Source: Gaoshiqia hydrogeniformans
Lineage (GTDB): Bacteria > Bacteroidota > Bacteroidia > Bacteroidales > Prolixibacteraceae
DNA: 64,000 nt
Assembly: GCF_049347105.1 (NCBI RefSeq)
Contig: NZ_CP186334.1
Coordinates: 5,146,001 to 5,210,000, forward strand
Direction: 5' to 3'
Below the pieces are notes generated by a model, which saw nothing but the letters and a program-made list of their open reading frames with translations, ran no database searches and was not told the origin of the DNA. The translations under genes were made by a program, and so were the position numbers. Shown here one piece after another: positions 19,620 through 27,418 of this stretch (its first letter is position 1; each line of letters begins with the position of its first letter).

Positions 19620-20030
19620 TTAATCTTTGATTTCTTCTAACTCACCTTTGAAGAATTGAGTTGGTATAACTAATGTACCAACAACATTACCCATGTTTGC
19701 AGTTAATGTGGAGATAAACGACCTTATATAGGGAAACATTATCGCGGGCGCATTTGAATTAACGAATGCTTTCCGCAAATCAGCGTTAAGTTCAGATTCC
19801 AATTCAAAACTCCCAACAGCCCTTAGTATCAATTCAAAAAATCTTTCATCCTTTAGCTCAATGTCCATAATGATTTTAAAAACATTTGAATCATCAGCAG
19901 GGTAAAAGACTTTTGGTTCACATTTAATATCTATTTTTAACTCACCTTCTCTAGGAGCAAGAGCATTAAAATTGACATTTAAAATATCAACCCCATGAAA
20001 TATCAGTTTGGCTTGTTTATTTACTTCCAT
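19620..20030 (-). CDS. SecB-like chaperone
   Basis: A 136-residue protein. Its C-terminal half has NAPAIMFPYIRSFISTLTA followed by a VIPTQFF segment, matching the conserved APAxLFPYxRxxxSxLT and PPxNF elements of SecB. True SecB is a proteobacterial export chaperone; scattered SecB-like proteins outside that group often serve toxin-antitoxin-chaperone modules. The start codon shares one base with the stop of the 80-residue gene upstream, so the two are co-translated. A putative ADP-ribosyltransferase-like protein is encoded just upstream on the same strand. Role in export or as an antitoxin chaperone is inference. Confidence 0.7.
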   Translation of the reverse strand: MEVNKQAKLIFHGVDILNVNFNALAPREGELKIDIKCEPKVFYPADDSNVFKIIMDIELKDERFFELILRAVGSFELESELNADLRKAFVNSNAPAIMFPYIRSFISTLTANMGNVVGTLVIPTQFFKGELEEIKD

Positions 20031-20272
20031 TACGCAGCTTTTGCTAATTGCTCACATGGATTATTCTCGTTCGTGCAGTTATATTCAGTGTGTTTAGGTA
20101 AATCCATGTTAAAAGAGTAAGGATTTCCTTTATATTGTGTAAAACATCCGGCCCCTAAAAAACTTTCAAGATTATCTTTTCGTTGATTTAATATCCAACT
20201 ACACAAACTTTCTGAAGTTTCTTTAGCAAGAGCTTCGTCAAGTCTTTTTTCAAGTTCGTTTAAATCAATCAT
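20030..20272 (-). CDS. Small protein co-transcribed with the SecB-like gene
   Basis: An 80-residue protein I do not recognise. Residues 1-30 form a charged helix (DLNELEKRLDEALAKETSES). The rest is polar with four cysteines, and the C-terminus is EQLAKAA. It overlaps the SecB-like gene by one base. Because antitoxins of SecB-dependent modules end in a chaperone-binding tail, this protein is the natural antitoxin candidate, but no DNA-binding motif is visible. Confidence 0.5.
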   Translation of the reverse strand: MIDLNELEKRLDEALAKETSESLCSWILNQRKDNLESFLGAGCFTQYKGNPYSFNMDLPKHTEYNCTNENNPCEQLAKAA

Positions 20273-20395
20273 CTCTTAAATATTTAATTACATTCCATGC
20301 CAGAATGGAACGCAAAGTTATTAATTATTTGCAAATTATAAACAGCTATTTGAATCCGTTTCCTGTAGTATAAGTCTCTTACCAGCAAGTCATCA

Positions 20396-20785
20396 CTAAC
20401 AGGTAAAGTCTTGGAACATAACCCCATCAGTGATTTCCGACCATTTAGCCTTGTCTTTAAAGTATTGGTTTATCTCTTTAACAGATGCTTTTAATCCTGT
20501 CTTCATTGAAATATGCTTTGCAGCTTTTTCAATCTGCTTTACCCAAAAATTATAGTGCTCCTCATTGAAAACAGTATCTAACACATTTTCACATTCAATA
20601 GATGCTTTATATATTTCAAAGTAACCAGTATTCCTTTTGCTTTTGTGTCCCCAATGTATTGCATCTGTCTCATCATTCCAAAAATAATAAGCTGTACCCA
20701 ACCAAGCATTACGTCTTAAACAAATGATTGGTTTTGTCAGTTTGTTATCCCATTTCTCCTGTGTATGATACATCAATCGTTTCAA
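20396..20785 (-). CDS. Putative ADP-ribosyltransferase-like (DUF3990-like) toxin
   Basis: A 129-residue protein with MYHTQEKW near the start and WLGTAYYFWNDETDAIHWG at about 28-46. The arrangement of a Y/H start and a G-x-x-YFWx(n)A-x-x-W segment resembles small ADP-ribosyltransferase-like toxins annotated as DUF3990 or related, which modify host targets with NAD. A catalytic glutamate cannot be assigned with confidence. It lies 123 bases upstream of the 80-residue protein and the SecB-like gene on the same strand, which suggests a three-gene toxin, antitoxin and chaperone unit. The family call is tentative. Confidence 0.45.
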   Translation of the reverse strand: MKRLMYHTQEKWDNKLTKPIICLRRNAWLGTAYYFWNDETDAIHWGHKSKRNTGYFEIYKASIECENVLDTVFNEEHYNFWVKQIEKAAKHISMKTGLKASVKEINQYFKDKAKWSEITDGVMFQDFTC

Positions 20786-20865
20786 GTCAACTTTGAATTA
20801 ATAAATTATGATCTAATCTACTTTTTCCCAACCAACACCAGCAACTGATCAATCTTCTCCTTGCA

Positions 20866-21279
20866 CTACTTATTCTTATCCAATAGTTCTATCACCTTCT
20901 GGCTTATTGTCATCATGTTCTCCATCAGCTTCAACACAGACTGCATGAGTTGCTCGTTATGCGGATTAAAGTTCGCGCCAATATAGTTTCCAACACCTGC
21001 CGCCGGAGAATTTTGTATATTTTCTACGAAGTTACTTGGGGTGGTCGAAACGATCTGCAGCGGATCAACTTTAAGAAATTCCGCAACTTTTTGGATCATT
21101 TCGATAGTGATCTTACTTTCGCCCCGCTCATATTTGGTGTAGGCGGCTTCGCTGAGACCAATATGCTCGGCGACTTCAAATGCTTTTTTGTCGCGCAGCT
21201 TCCGGAATAAGGCCAGGTTGCGGCCAATACTTTTGTTTTCCAATACGGTAAAGTGGTCGTTTTCTTCGTGAGTGCTCAT
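20866..21279 (-). CDS. XRE-family helix-turn-helix regulator
   Basis: A 137-residue protein. Residues 18-72 form an XRE/Cro helix-turn-helix (GRNLALFRKLRDKKAFEVAE, then LSEAAYTKYERGESKITIE), followed by a linker and a C-terminal amphipathic helix (about 108-135) likely used for dimerisation. Such regulators are common in Bacteroidota accessory islands. It is 81 bases upstream of the putative toxin gene on the same strand and might control it. Target sites were not identified. Confidence 0.8.
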   Translation of the reverse strand: MSTHEENDHFTVLENKSIGRNLALFRKLRDKKAFEVAEHIGLSEAAYTKYERGESKITIEMIQKVAEFLKVDPLQIVSTTPSNFVENIQNSPAAGVGNYIGANFNPHNEQLMQSVLKLMENMMTISQKVIELLDKNK

Positions 21280-21512
21280 ATCAATAGTTATTTAAAACAA
21301 TTTTTTCGTTAGGTAAAACTACCAAATATATGAACATAGCCCAAAAATTATGTCCTAAACTTGCTCTTGTCAAACATCGTTTCGTTTGCCCGATTAAGTA
21401 ACAATAATACGAATTAAAAACAGAAAAACCTGTTGGACAATACTCATGGCTTAATCAGACTTCCCGTTCATAAAAAACGACACAACGCGCCCGATATGCT
21501 CCGCCAGGGAGG

Positions 21513-21797
21513 GTTTTTGATGGTGTGCAATAGTTCATTTAAAACGACAGCAGTCAAAAGTGGAAACTTACAGCAAATTTCAAATACTGTCGTTATAAAC
21601 GACTGCCAGCTTCCCCCCTCGTTTCCGCTTCGCTCAAACGAGGCTGTGAGTCTGTCTCACATTGGTGCAGTGCGGTAAAGTCCTTACCAGGTTTTAAACC
21701 AGCTCCATATTCAACCGGAAACCTCATGCACGGTACACTTTACAAAAGCGCGCCGGCGGGGTGTAACTCAACCGGGAACAATCGCTGGGCGCTGCAC
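21513..21797 (-). other. Group II intron remnant, 5' part (copy 1)
   Basis: Read on the minus strand, the segment starts at 21797 with GTGCAGCGCCCAGCG, the 5' end shared by all copies in this island. It continues through a stretch also present at 27670-27760 and 52120-52205 (for example AAACTTACAGCAAATTTC on the plus strand). Domains V and VI are missing on its far side. The bases just upstream of the 5' end (AATAAACAGGAACATGAGC) are conserved with the other copies. The 234 bases from 21280 to 21513, beyond the XRE gene, hold no gene I can support. Confidence 0.6.
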
Positions 21798-21866
21798 GCC
21801 GCTCATGTTCCTGTTTATTAGCGGTTGCCATTTATCTCATTTTTATATTTTCATCAAAATCCTACA

Positions 21867-22625
21867 TTAATCAACTGTTATTATCCTACCATGAATGTCA
21901 TATTTAATAGATTTAGAACCTATTCTAACCATACGATCATGTATATCGTAGGATAAAGCTTCCGAACCAATCTTGTCAATACGGTTGCTAATGTCATAAG
22001 AAATTGATTTAGAACCTATTTTAACCACACGATCATGTATATCATAGGATATAGCTTCCGAACCAATCTTGTCAATACGGTTGTTAATGTCATAAGAAAT
22101 AGATTTAGAACCTATTCTAACCACACGACCATGTATATCGTAGGATAAAGCTTCCGAACCAATCTTGTCAATACGGTTGCTAATGTCATAAGAAATTGAT
22201 TTAGAACCTATTTTAACCACACGATCATGTATATCATAGGATATAGTTTCCGAACCAATCTTGTCAATACGGTTATTAATGTCATATGTAATAGATTTAG
22301 AACCTATTTTTTCAATACGACCATGAATATCATAGGCGATTGATTTTGAATCTATTTCTTTGTTCAGGTTATGTTTGTCATTTGAATTAGAATTAGCTGA
22401 TGACTGCTTTTTGTAATCCATTATAATGTTATAATAAGCTATAGTTTCTGCTAGATTAAGATCTATGAAATCACCTTGTATTGACACTTTTATATTTCCA
22501 ACAGTAATACTTTTAGCATCATACCCAATAATAATTTCAACTTCACTGTCTTGAGCTATTATCCGATTTGAACAAATTATCAGGATTAAAAGGAAATAGA
22601 CTTTTGATGTATTCAAATATTTCAT
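21867..22625 (-). CDS. Secreted protein with tandem 36-residue repeats
   Basis: About 252 residues. The N-terminus MKYLNTSKVYFLLILIICSN is a signal peptide ending near IIAQ. The second half is about four and a half tandem copies of a 36-residue unit (18-residue half units such as KIGSKSISYDISNRIDKI) with the pattern YDIxxRIxKIG. The DNA repeats with period 108 bp. The pattern recalls YD/RHS-type strands, but repeat length and spacing differ, so I do not assign a family. I chose ATG at 22625 because a longer frame begins inside the intron 3' end. The gene fills one cassette between intron copies 1 and 2. Confidence 0.75.
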   Translation of the reverse strand: MKYLNTSKVYFLLILIICSNRIIAQDSEVEIIIGYDAKSITVGNIKVSIQGDFIDLNLAETIAYYNIIMDYKKQSSANSNSNDKHNLNKEIDSKSIAYDIHGRIEKIGSKSITYDINNRIDKIGSETISYDIHDRVVKIGSKSISYDISNRIDKIGSEALSYDIHGRVVRIGSKSISYDINNRIDKIGSEAISYDIHDRVVKIGSKSISYDISNRIDKIGSEALSYDIHDRMVRIGSKSIKYDIHGRIITVD

Positions 22626-22650
22626 ATTGTTTTTTTTTATGGTTACCGCG

Positions 22651-22885
22651 TAGAGTAGAGCCTGACAGTCCATTCTCATTTTGCACATAAATGTACAAAT
22701 TTGAACGGACTGTCAGTACCCCCTCATCAAACCGTACGTGAACTATTCGCTCATACGGCTTACCCCCCCACCCAGATCGAAAATCCGGCGTTAATAAGTA
22801 CCGGATGGCTTATCCGGTCCAACCTCAAACCGCCTGCTTTGGTGCATATCCCGATGAGCCGGGGAACAATCGCTGGGCGCTGCAC
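22651..22885 (-). other. Mini group II intron remnant (copy 2), domains V and VI intact
   Basis: On the minus strand the element runs from GTGCAGCGCCCAGCG at 22885 to CTCTACTCTAC near 22650, about 235 bp. Near its 3' end are GCCGTATGAGCGAATAGTTC followed by ACGTACGGTTT, the 34-nt hairpin of bacterial group II intron domain V, and then a hairpin closed by TGACAGTCC and GGACTGTCA, with the position and shape of domain VI. Domains I to IV are almost entirely deleted and there is no reverse transcriptase. It lies between the Bro-N gene end and the repeat-protein gene start. Confidence 0.75.
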
Positions 22886-23066
22886 GCCGCTTCTGTTCCT
22901 ATTTATTACCAACTGGCTTTTATTTTTTCTTTCATTTTTTCTCAATTTTGCTGCAATTTTTCAGTCCTTGGGCTGGGGTAGACACACTCTTTGACAAGTT
23001 TTGGTTTGTGTGGCTGGCTTTGCGCGACTTGGCAATGTGTGTGGCTGCGAAGCGCTGATGTTGGTA

Positions 23067-23909
23067 TCATTTCTCTCCGATTTCCTTATTTTTGTTTTTA
23101 TCAAGCTGTTTTGCATTTTGGCTTGTTACAACCCTTTTCCCTGTTTTTTCTTCAATCTCCCGCCTTGTATTACCGGCAATTGTTCCGCCTTGACCTGCAA
23201 TTCGTTTGTTATCGTTAAATGTTTTTGGTTTTTTTTCTTTCGAAATCTCGGTTGTTGTTGCTTCTGCAAGCATGTTTAAAACCAGTTCAAGATTTGTCAT
23301 GTGGTCGCGCAAATTTTCTTTTTTCAAATCTTTCAGGTTTTTGTATTGTTTGGTTGTGAAACCGCTCCATGCTTTTGTAATCTCATCAGTCAAAATTGCG
23401 TATTCCTGCCCTTTTTTGACGCCCCGGTTTTCCCATTCATCGGTTAATTCCTTTCTGACATCGATGCTTTTTAAACGCTGGTTTATCCACTCTTTACTAT
23501 ATCCTTTTCGCAGGTAGGTTTCCATCAAACGGTCTATTCCTAACTCGGGGTCTTCAATCTCATCTATGCGTTCACGACCAACCTGGGCCAGCCACATTTT
23601 AAAGGGTTCGGCTTTAGGTGAAGGAATGCTTTGTATTAACCGGAAAAGTTGCTCGGTATCGGCAACATCCGTTTTGCGCATCTTCCCATCAGCAGCAACC
23701 ATTTTCAAAGCGTTACAATTTGTAACGGTTTCATTTCCCTCATCTAACAGCCTCTTTTTCAAAACCCTCCAGTATGTTTGAGGATTTTCGCTTTCAGTTA
23801 GCACAGCTATTACATCAACAATTGAAAAATACCATTTTTCGTCCTCATCGTCCCAGTGGGTGCGGATTTGCTTCTCGTTGAATAATTTGATAGCAGTTTC
23901 TCTGGTCAT
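23067..23909 (-). CDS. Bro-N domain protein (DinD / phage antirepressor-like)
   Basis: A 280-residue protein. Residues 5-110 match the Bro-N domain (FNEKQIRTHWDDEDEKWYFS, then VDVIAVLTES and the WRVLKKRLLDEG segment). The middle part (MAQVGRERIDEIEDPELGID-like, about 140-175) is the pattern of DNA-damage-inducible protein D. The C-terminal 80 residues are lysine-rich and probably bind nucleic acid. DinD family members bind DNA or RecA, but the function here is unknown. It is downstream of the TIR gene by 24 bases on the same strand. Confidence 0.75.
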   Translation of the reverse strand: MTRETAIKLFNEKQIRTHWDDEDEKWYFSIVDVIAVLTESENPQTYWRVLKKRLLDEGNETVTNCNALKMVAADGKMRKTDVADTEQLFRLIQSIPSPKAEPFKMWLAQVGRERIDEIEDPELGIDRLMETYLRKGYSKEWINQRLKSIDVRKELTDEWENRGVKKGQEYAILTDEITKAWSGFTTKQYKNLKDLKKENLRDHMTNLELVLNMLAEATTTEISKEKKPKTFNDNKRIAGQGGTIAGNTRREIEEKTGKRVVTSQNAKQLDKNKNKEIGEK

Positions 23910-23933
23910 ATTATTCTGTTTTTAATTGAATTT

Positions 23934-24782
23934 TTAATTTAATACTCTTTCTGATATTCCTTTAGCAATTTCTTCAATAGTAAAACTCGAAGTATTTAAA
24001 GCCAACATATCAGCTATAATCGGACTATATTTTAACACTTCATTTTTACTGATTTTATGCCAAATCGGTAATATCACTTTTTCTCCATTTACTTCTCTTG
24101 CGAAAAGACCGTCTAATTCTCTTTGAGGCCATTCTTTGTTAAAAAATGCTTCTGATAATACCACAATCCCGTAACGGGAATTTTTCAAACCATTATCAAT
24201 TGAACGCCTAAGACTGTCACCAATTCGCAATGAAAATTCATCGTACCAGACTTTGAGTCCATTTGACTGAAGGCTATTTACAAATGGCCTGACAAATTCG
24301 TCTTTGTCTTCTGAAGCATGCGAAACAAAAACATCGTAGATTGTCTGTTCTGTTTGAGTGGGTTTCAAAACATCAAAAGAATGGAGTGATTGAAGATTTT
24401 GTCTTTCCATTTCCCTTGTAATCTCTTTTTGCAATGAAAGCATTTCTTTCTGTTCCTTCATTGCTTTATCCCGTTCTTTTTGTTCCTCTTTGCTTAGTTT
24501 ACTTTGAAGGTCGTATTTCTTTTTCTGTTTATCAGCAAGTGATTTAGATTTTGAGCTTTTATCCTTTTCCAGTCTATTGATTTCGTCGTTCTTGCGTTGC
24601 AAATCTTTTTGATAGGTGATTACCCTTTTTAAATCCTTCTCCCTTGATATTTTAGTCAATATGCCATTAGCTTCTTTCGATTTTCGATTAATGTTAGAAT
24701 CTAAAGTTTGTATGCTTTTCTCAATCGTGTTTATTTCACGGTCAACAGTGGCTATTTGTCTTGAAATATAATCAATGCTCAT
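23934..24782 (-). CDS. TIR-domain protein with long coiled coil
   Basis: A 282-residue protein. Residues 1-130 are a charged coiled coil; residues 147-275 are a TIR domain opening with YDVFVSHASEDKDEFV and including WPQRELDGLF, whose glutamate fits the catalytic NADase glutamate of bacterial TIRs. Such TIRs cleave NAD in antiphage systems, usually after a partner senses infection; no sensor such as an NLR, cyclase or ThsA-type partner is next to it. Its start overlaps the stop of the upstream gene (ATGA), so the two act together or are translated together. A defence role is inferred. Confidence 0.8.
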   Translation of the reverse strand: MSIDYISRQIATVDREINTIEKSIQTLDSNINRKSKEANGILTKISREKDLKRVITYQKDLQRKNDEINRLEKDKSSKSKSLADKQKKKYDLQSKLSKEEQKERDKAMKEQKEMLSLQKEITREMERQNLQSLHSFDVLKPTQTEQTIYDVFVSHASEDKDEFVRPFVNSLQSNGLKVWYDEFSLRIGDSLRRSIDNGLKNSRYGIVVLSEAFFNKEWPQRELDGLFAREVNGEKVILPIWHKISKNEVLKYSPIIADMLALNTSSFTIEEIAKGISERVLN

Positions 24783-25270
24783 TTTCCGCTGTATTCAATT
24801 ATTTCAATTTCTTCTTCAGTCAAGTCATAAAGTTGATAAACCAATTGGTCTATTTGGTTTTCTAATTTGGAAGTATCTGCATCTGAATTTTCAGATTTTA
24901 ATTTCAATACTTCCTTAACAATTTCACTAATTGGTTTCTGTAATTCATCGTTAACATTTGGGATTGGAAGTTTTCTTAATTCTGTTAATGTTGTTTGTCT
25001 AAAATCGTCTTTTGTAGCAATTGAAGATGAGTTTAAATACAAGATGGATATTAATTTGCTTGCCATGATACCTGTCAGAAAATAACAATCGAATTTTTCA
25101 TCTATCGGTATAGAGAAATCTAGTGTAAGATTTTTCAGTCCTCTAGTTTTAAAGATTGAGATAGCTGCGCAAAAATCTTTAACATTGAATGAGTTTACTT
25201 TCCCTGTTAATTCAATAGTGTTATCAATTTGTCTGAACCAAGTCGTTCTTATATGAGATCTTCTTTGCAT
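24779..25270 (-). CDS. Chimeric small protein: STAS-like start fused to a restriction-methylase tail
   Basis: A protein of about 163 residues. The first 55 residues (IELTGKVNSFNVKDFCAAIS, GLKNLTLDFS) look like the beginning of a STAS-like domain. From about residue 62 the sequence (YFLTGIMASKLISILYLNSS, DDFRQTTLTELRKLPIP, and the tail IDQLVYQLYDLTEEEIEIIE) matches the C-terminal specificity end of TaqI/Eco57I-type methylase-endonucleases. Neither domain is complete. I place the start at 25270; a longer frame enters the intron remnant. The ATGA overlap with the TIR gene suggests co-translation. It may be a decayed fusion or a functional small partner. Confidence 0.6.
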   Translation of the reverse strand: MQRRSHIRTTWFRQIDNTIELTGKVNSFNVKDFCAAISIFKTRGLKNLTLDFSIPIDEKFDCYFLTGIMASKLISILYLNSSSIATKDDFRQTTLTELRKLPIPNVNDELQKPISEIVKEVLKLKSENSDADTSKLENQIDQLVYQLYDLTEEEIEIIEYSGK

Positions 25271-25289
25271 CTGTGTTATTATTACCGCG

Positions 25290-26619
25290 TAGAGTAGAGC
25301 CTGACAGTCCATCCTCATTTTGCACATAAATGTACAAATTATGGGCAGACTGTCAGTACCCCCTGCATCAAACCGTACGTGAACTATTCGCTCGTACGGC
25401 TCCCCCCCCATCCAGATCGAAAAATCCGGCGTTAACCGGATGGCATATCCGGGCCAGCCTCAAACCGCCTGCTTTAGTGCATATCCTGATGAGCCGGGGC
25501 ATGCTTCGCAAAACCGCGTCTGCCGGACCGGGAGTTTGATGTTATTCTTTTGGTTTTATTGTAATCAATAAAAAATTATTCTCTTCATATCAATTCTTTT
25601 AATTGATTAGCTTCTCTCTTTCAAGCTTTTCAATCATCTCCCGGGCATCAAGACCAATCTTTGAAAAGGCGAACCATTTCTTACCCAAATCCTTCAACGA
25701 AGCCCCGATATGATAGATTGTTTGGCGGTCGATAATCAAAAAACGGTCGCGCGACCGGGTGAACTGCTTTATTTCAATTCGCGGATATTGCGCATTGAAC
25801 CGTTTCAGATCAAGCTTCAGCTGATGTGAAATATTCGCGGAATATACCGTTGCGCTTACATTCGCCTTCCTTTTTGACAATAATGCCAAAACGTTTTCAT
25901 CAATGTAGTTATCAATCAGGATAATGGACTGGTTGGCTGCTTTGATCAGATCCGAAACAAAAACGTGGGCATCGAATATTTGTCCGTCATAAAAAACACC
26001 TTCGTGAGGCGGTAAATTTGTTTTTATGCGGAAGTCGAATTCATCGAATTTTCTTTTCAGGTTATTCACATCATTTTCAATCCGTTCAAAGCGCTGGCTA
26101 ACGACATAACCTCTTAATAAATAATCTTTTAAGATTTTATTCGCCCATATTCGAAACTGGATTCCACGCTGCGATTTCACACGGTAGCCGACGGAAATAA
26201 TGACATCCAGGTTATATAGCTTGATGACTTTTTCCTGTGTTTTTCCGGCTATTGCACCATGCTGAGTGGTATGTAAGAAATCCTTACATACCATACTTCT
26301 TTCCAGTTCTCCTTCTTTGAAGATATTGGAAATATGCATGGTTACGTTATTTCTTGTGGTTTGAAATAACTCAGACATCTGGGCTTGGGTCAACCACACC
26401 GTTTCTTCTTATTCAATGCGAACTTCGAGCTGAAAATCCGCCTTATCGCTAGCCTTATAAATAACTATTTCACCTTGTTCCATAAACTATTTCGATCAGA
26501 ATTAACCGGCACTCGTTATTTAACTTTTCTCCCCAACCACCCCAAATCCTCAACATCACTTTTACCCAAAAACCCCGGCGGGGTGTAGTTCAACCGGGAA
26601 TAATTGCTGGGCGCTGCAC
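25290..26619 (-). other. Group II intron remnant (copy 3) carrying a RhuM gene
   Basis: The 5' end GTGCAGCGCCCAGC is at 26619 and the 3' end, with domain V (GAGCCGTACGAGCGAATAGT, ACGTACGGTTT) and domain VI, ends at 25290. Between about 25505 and 26570 the intron body is replaced by a RhuM-family gene. The left breakpoint follows GAGCCGGGG, the same point where copy 2 has no insert. The 5' junction with the RhuM leader is nearly the same as at 50940-50997, so intron and gene appear to have travelled together. Confidence 0.7.
25599..26483 (-). pseudogene. RhuM-family DNA-binding protein, premature stop
   Basis: Compared with the intact copy at 50009-50863, this gene starts at 26483 (MEQGEIVIYKASDKADF) but has a 3-base insertion that creates TAA after RIE, about residue 24. 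The rest of the frame (25599-26399) is open and could restart at MWLTQAQMSELF. It encodes the RhuM winged-helix region (WLTQAQMSELFQTTRNNVTM), the YNLDVIISVGYRV core and a C-terminal domain with SRDRFLIIDRQTIYHIGASL, which resembles a phospholipase-D-like HxxxxxxD motif but has R in place of the H of its sister copy. It sits inside intron copy 3. Confidence 0.8.
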
Positions 26620-26663
26620 GCCGCTCATGTTCCTATTTATTAGCGGTAGATTTTTTATTTCTC

Positions 26664-27377
26664 TCAATACTTTACACATAAGATAATTACCACAGAGATA
26701 AATGATAAACAACTTATTAAAAAAGAAATCGTGGTCAATCGACCAAAGAGTTTAAACCTTTTTGATGAGTTGGGTTGAAACATTTTATTCGCAATTTTAT
26801 CAGAAAGCCCAAATGCCTCTTGATAAGTGTCTTTGGCATAATTCATGGCAAATTCAAATTCTTGTTTTGCTCCCTGTGCAATTATTTGATAGCGTTTCTT
26901 TAAGTCATTAAGGACTATTTGTTTACCCTCTGGATTTAATTTTGTATATTCTTCCAATACATGGGAAACATCGTCGTCATAGTCTATTTTTAAGCGTCTT
27001 ACTACTTCATTGATATCATTTTCATCTGAAATGTCATCGGGATTTACCTCCATGATTTGTTGCCTGGAAAAAGCACCTTGAAGATAAAATTCAATACTTT
27101 GATAGTGTATCTGATAAATATAAAAGAACCATCTGTATAGTACCCCTGAAATTATCGAAGTTGAGAGTAAAATTAAAACTGTCTTTATTGTGCAATGGTC
27201 AAATGAATTATTGAATTTTGCTAGATTGGTCACGATTATCGAAAGTCCTCCAATTGAGAAGCCGACAATCCAAATCATAAATTTCTCTGAATTATTGAAG
27301 TTGTATCTTTGATTTTCACGATGCTTTTCGAGATTTTCAAAGAATGTGTCCATTACAAATTCAAATGGTCTTTTCAT
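26664..27377 (-). CDS. Membrane protein of unknown function, cassette gene
   Basis: A 237-residue protein with hydrophobic helices at about 33-52, 64-85 and 216-235, and a charged middle region (about 105-200) rich in acidic residues and amphipathic helices. I do not recognise a family. It is alone between intron copies 3 and 4. The unit starts with GCGGTAAATTT and ends with AAATCTACCGC on the minus strand, nearly exact complements, as expected for an integron cassette. Small membrane proteins of this kind are typical cassette cargo. Confidence 0.65.
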   Translation of the reverse strand: MKRPFEFVMDTFFENLEKHRENQRYNFNNSEKFMIWIVGFSIGGLSIIVTNLAKFNNSFDHCTIKTVLILLSTSIISGVLYRWFFYIYQIHYQSIEFYLQGAFSRQQIMEVNPDDISDENDINEVVRRLKIDYDDDVSHVLEEYTKLNPEGKQIVLNDLKKRYQIIAQGAKQEFEFAMNYAKDTYQEAFGLSDKIANKMFQPNSSKRFKLFGRLTTISFLISCLSFISVVIILCVKY

Positions 27378-27418
27378 GTTTGTTTATTGTTGTGAATGTC
27401 TGTTTTAAATTTACCGCG

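Noticed and set aside
22626..22688. Longer N-terminus for the repeat protein (starting MCKMRMDCQ)
   Set aside because: These bases belong to the intron 3' end and appear in front of several unrelated genes, so the start was moved to 22625.
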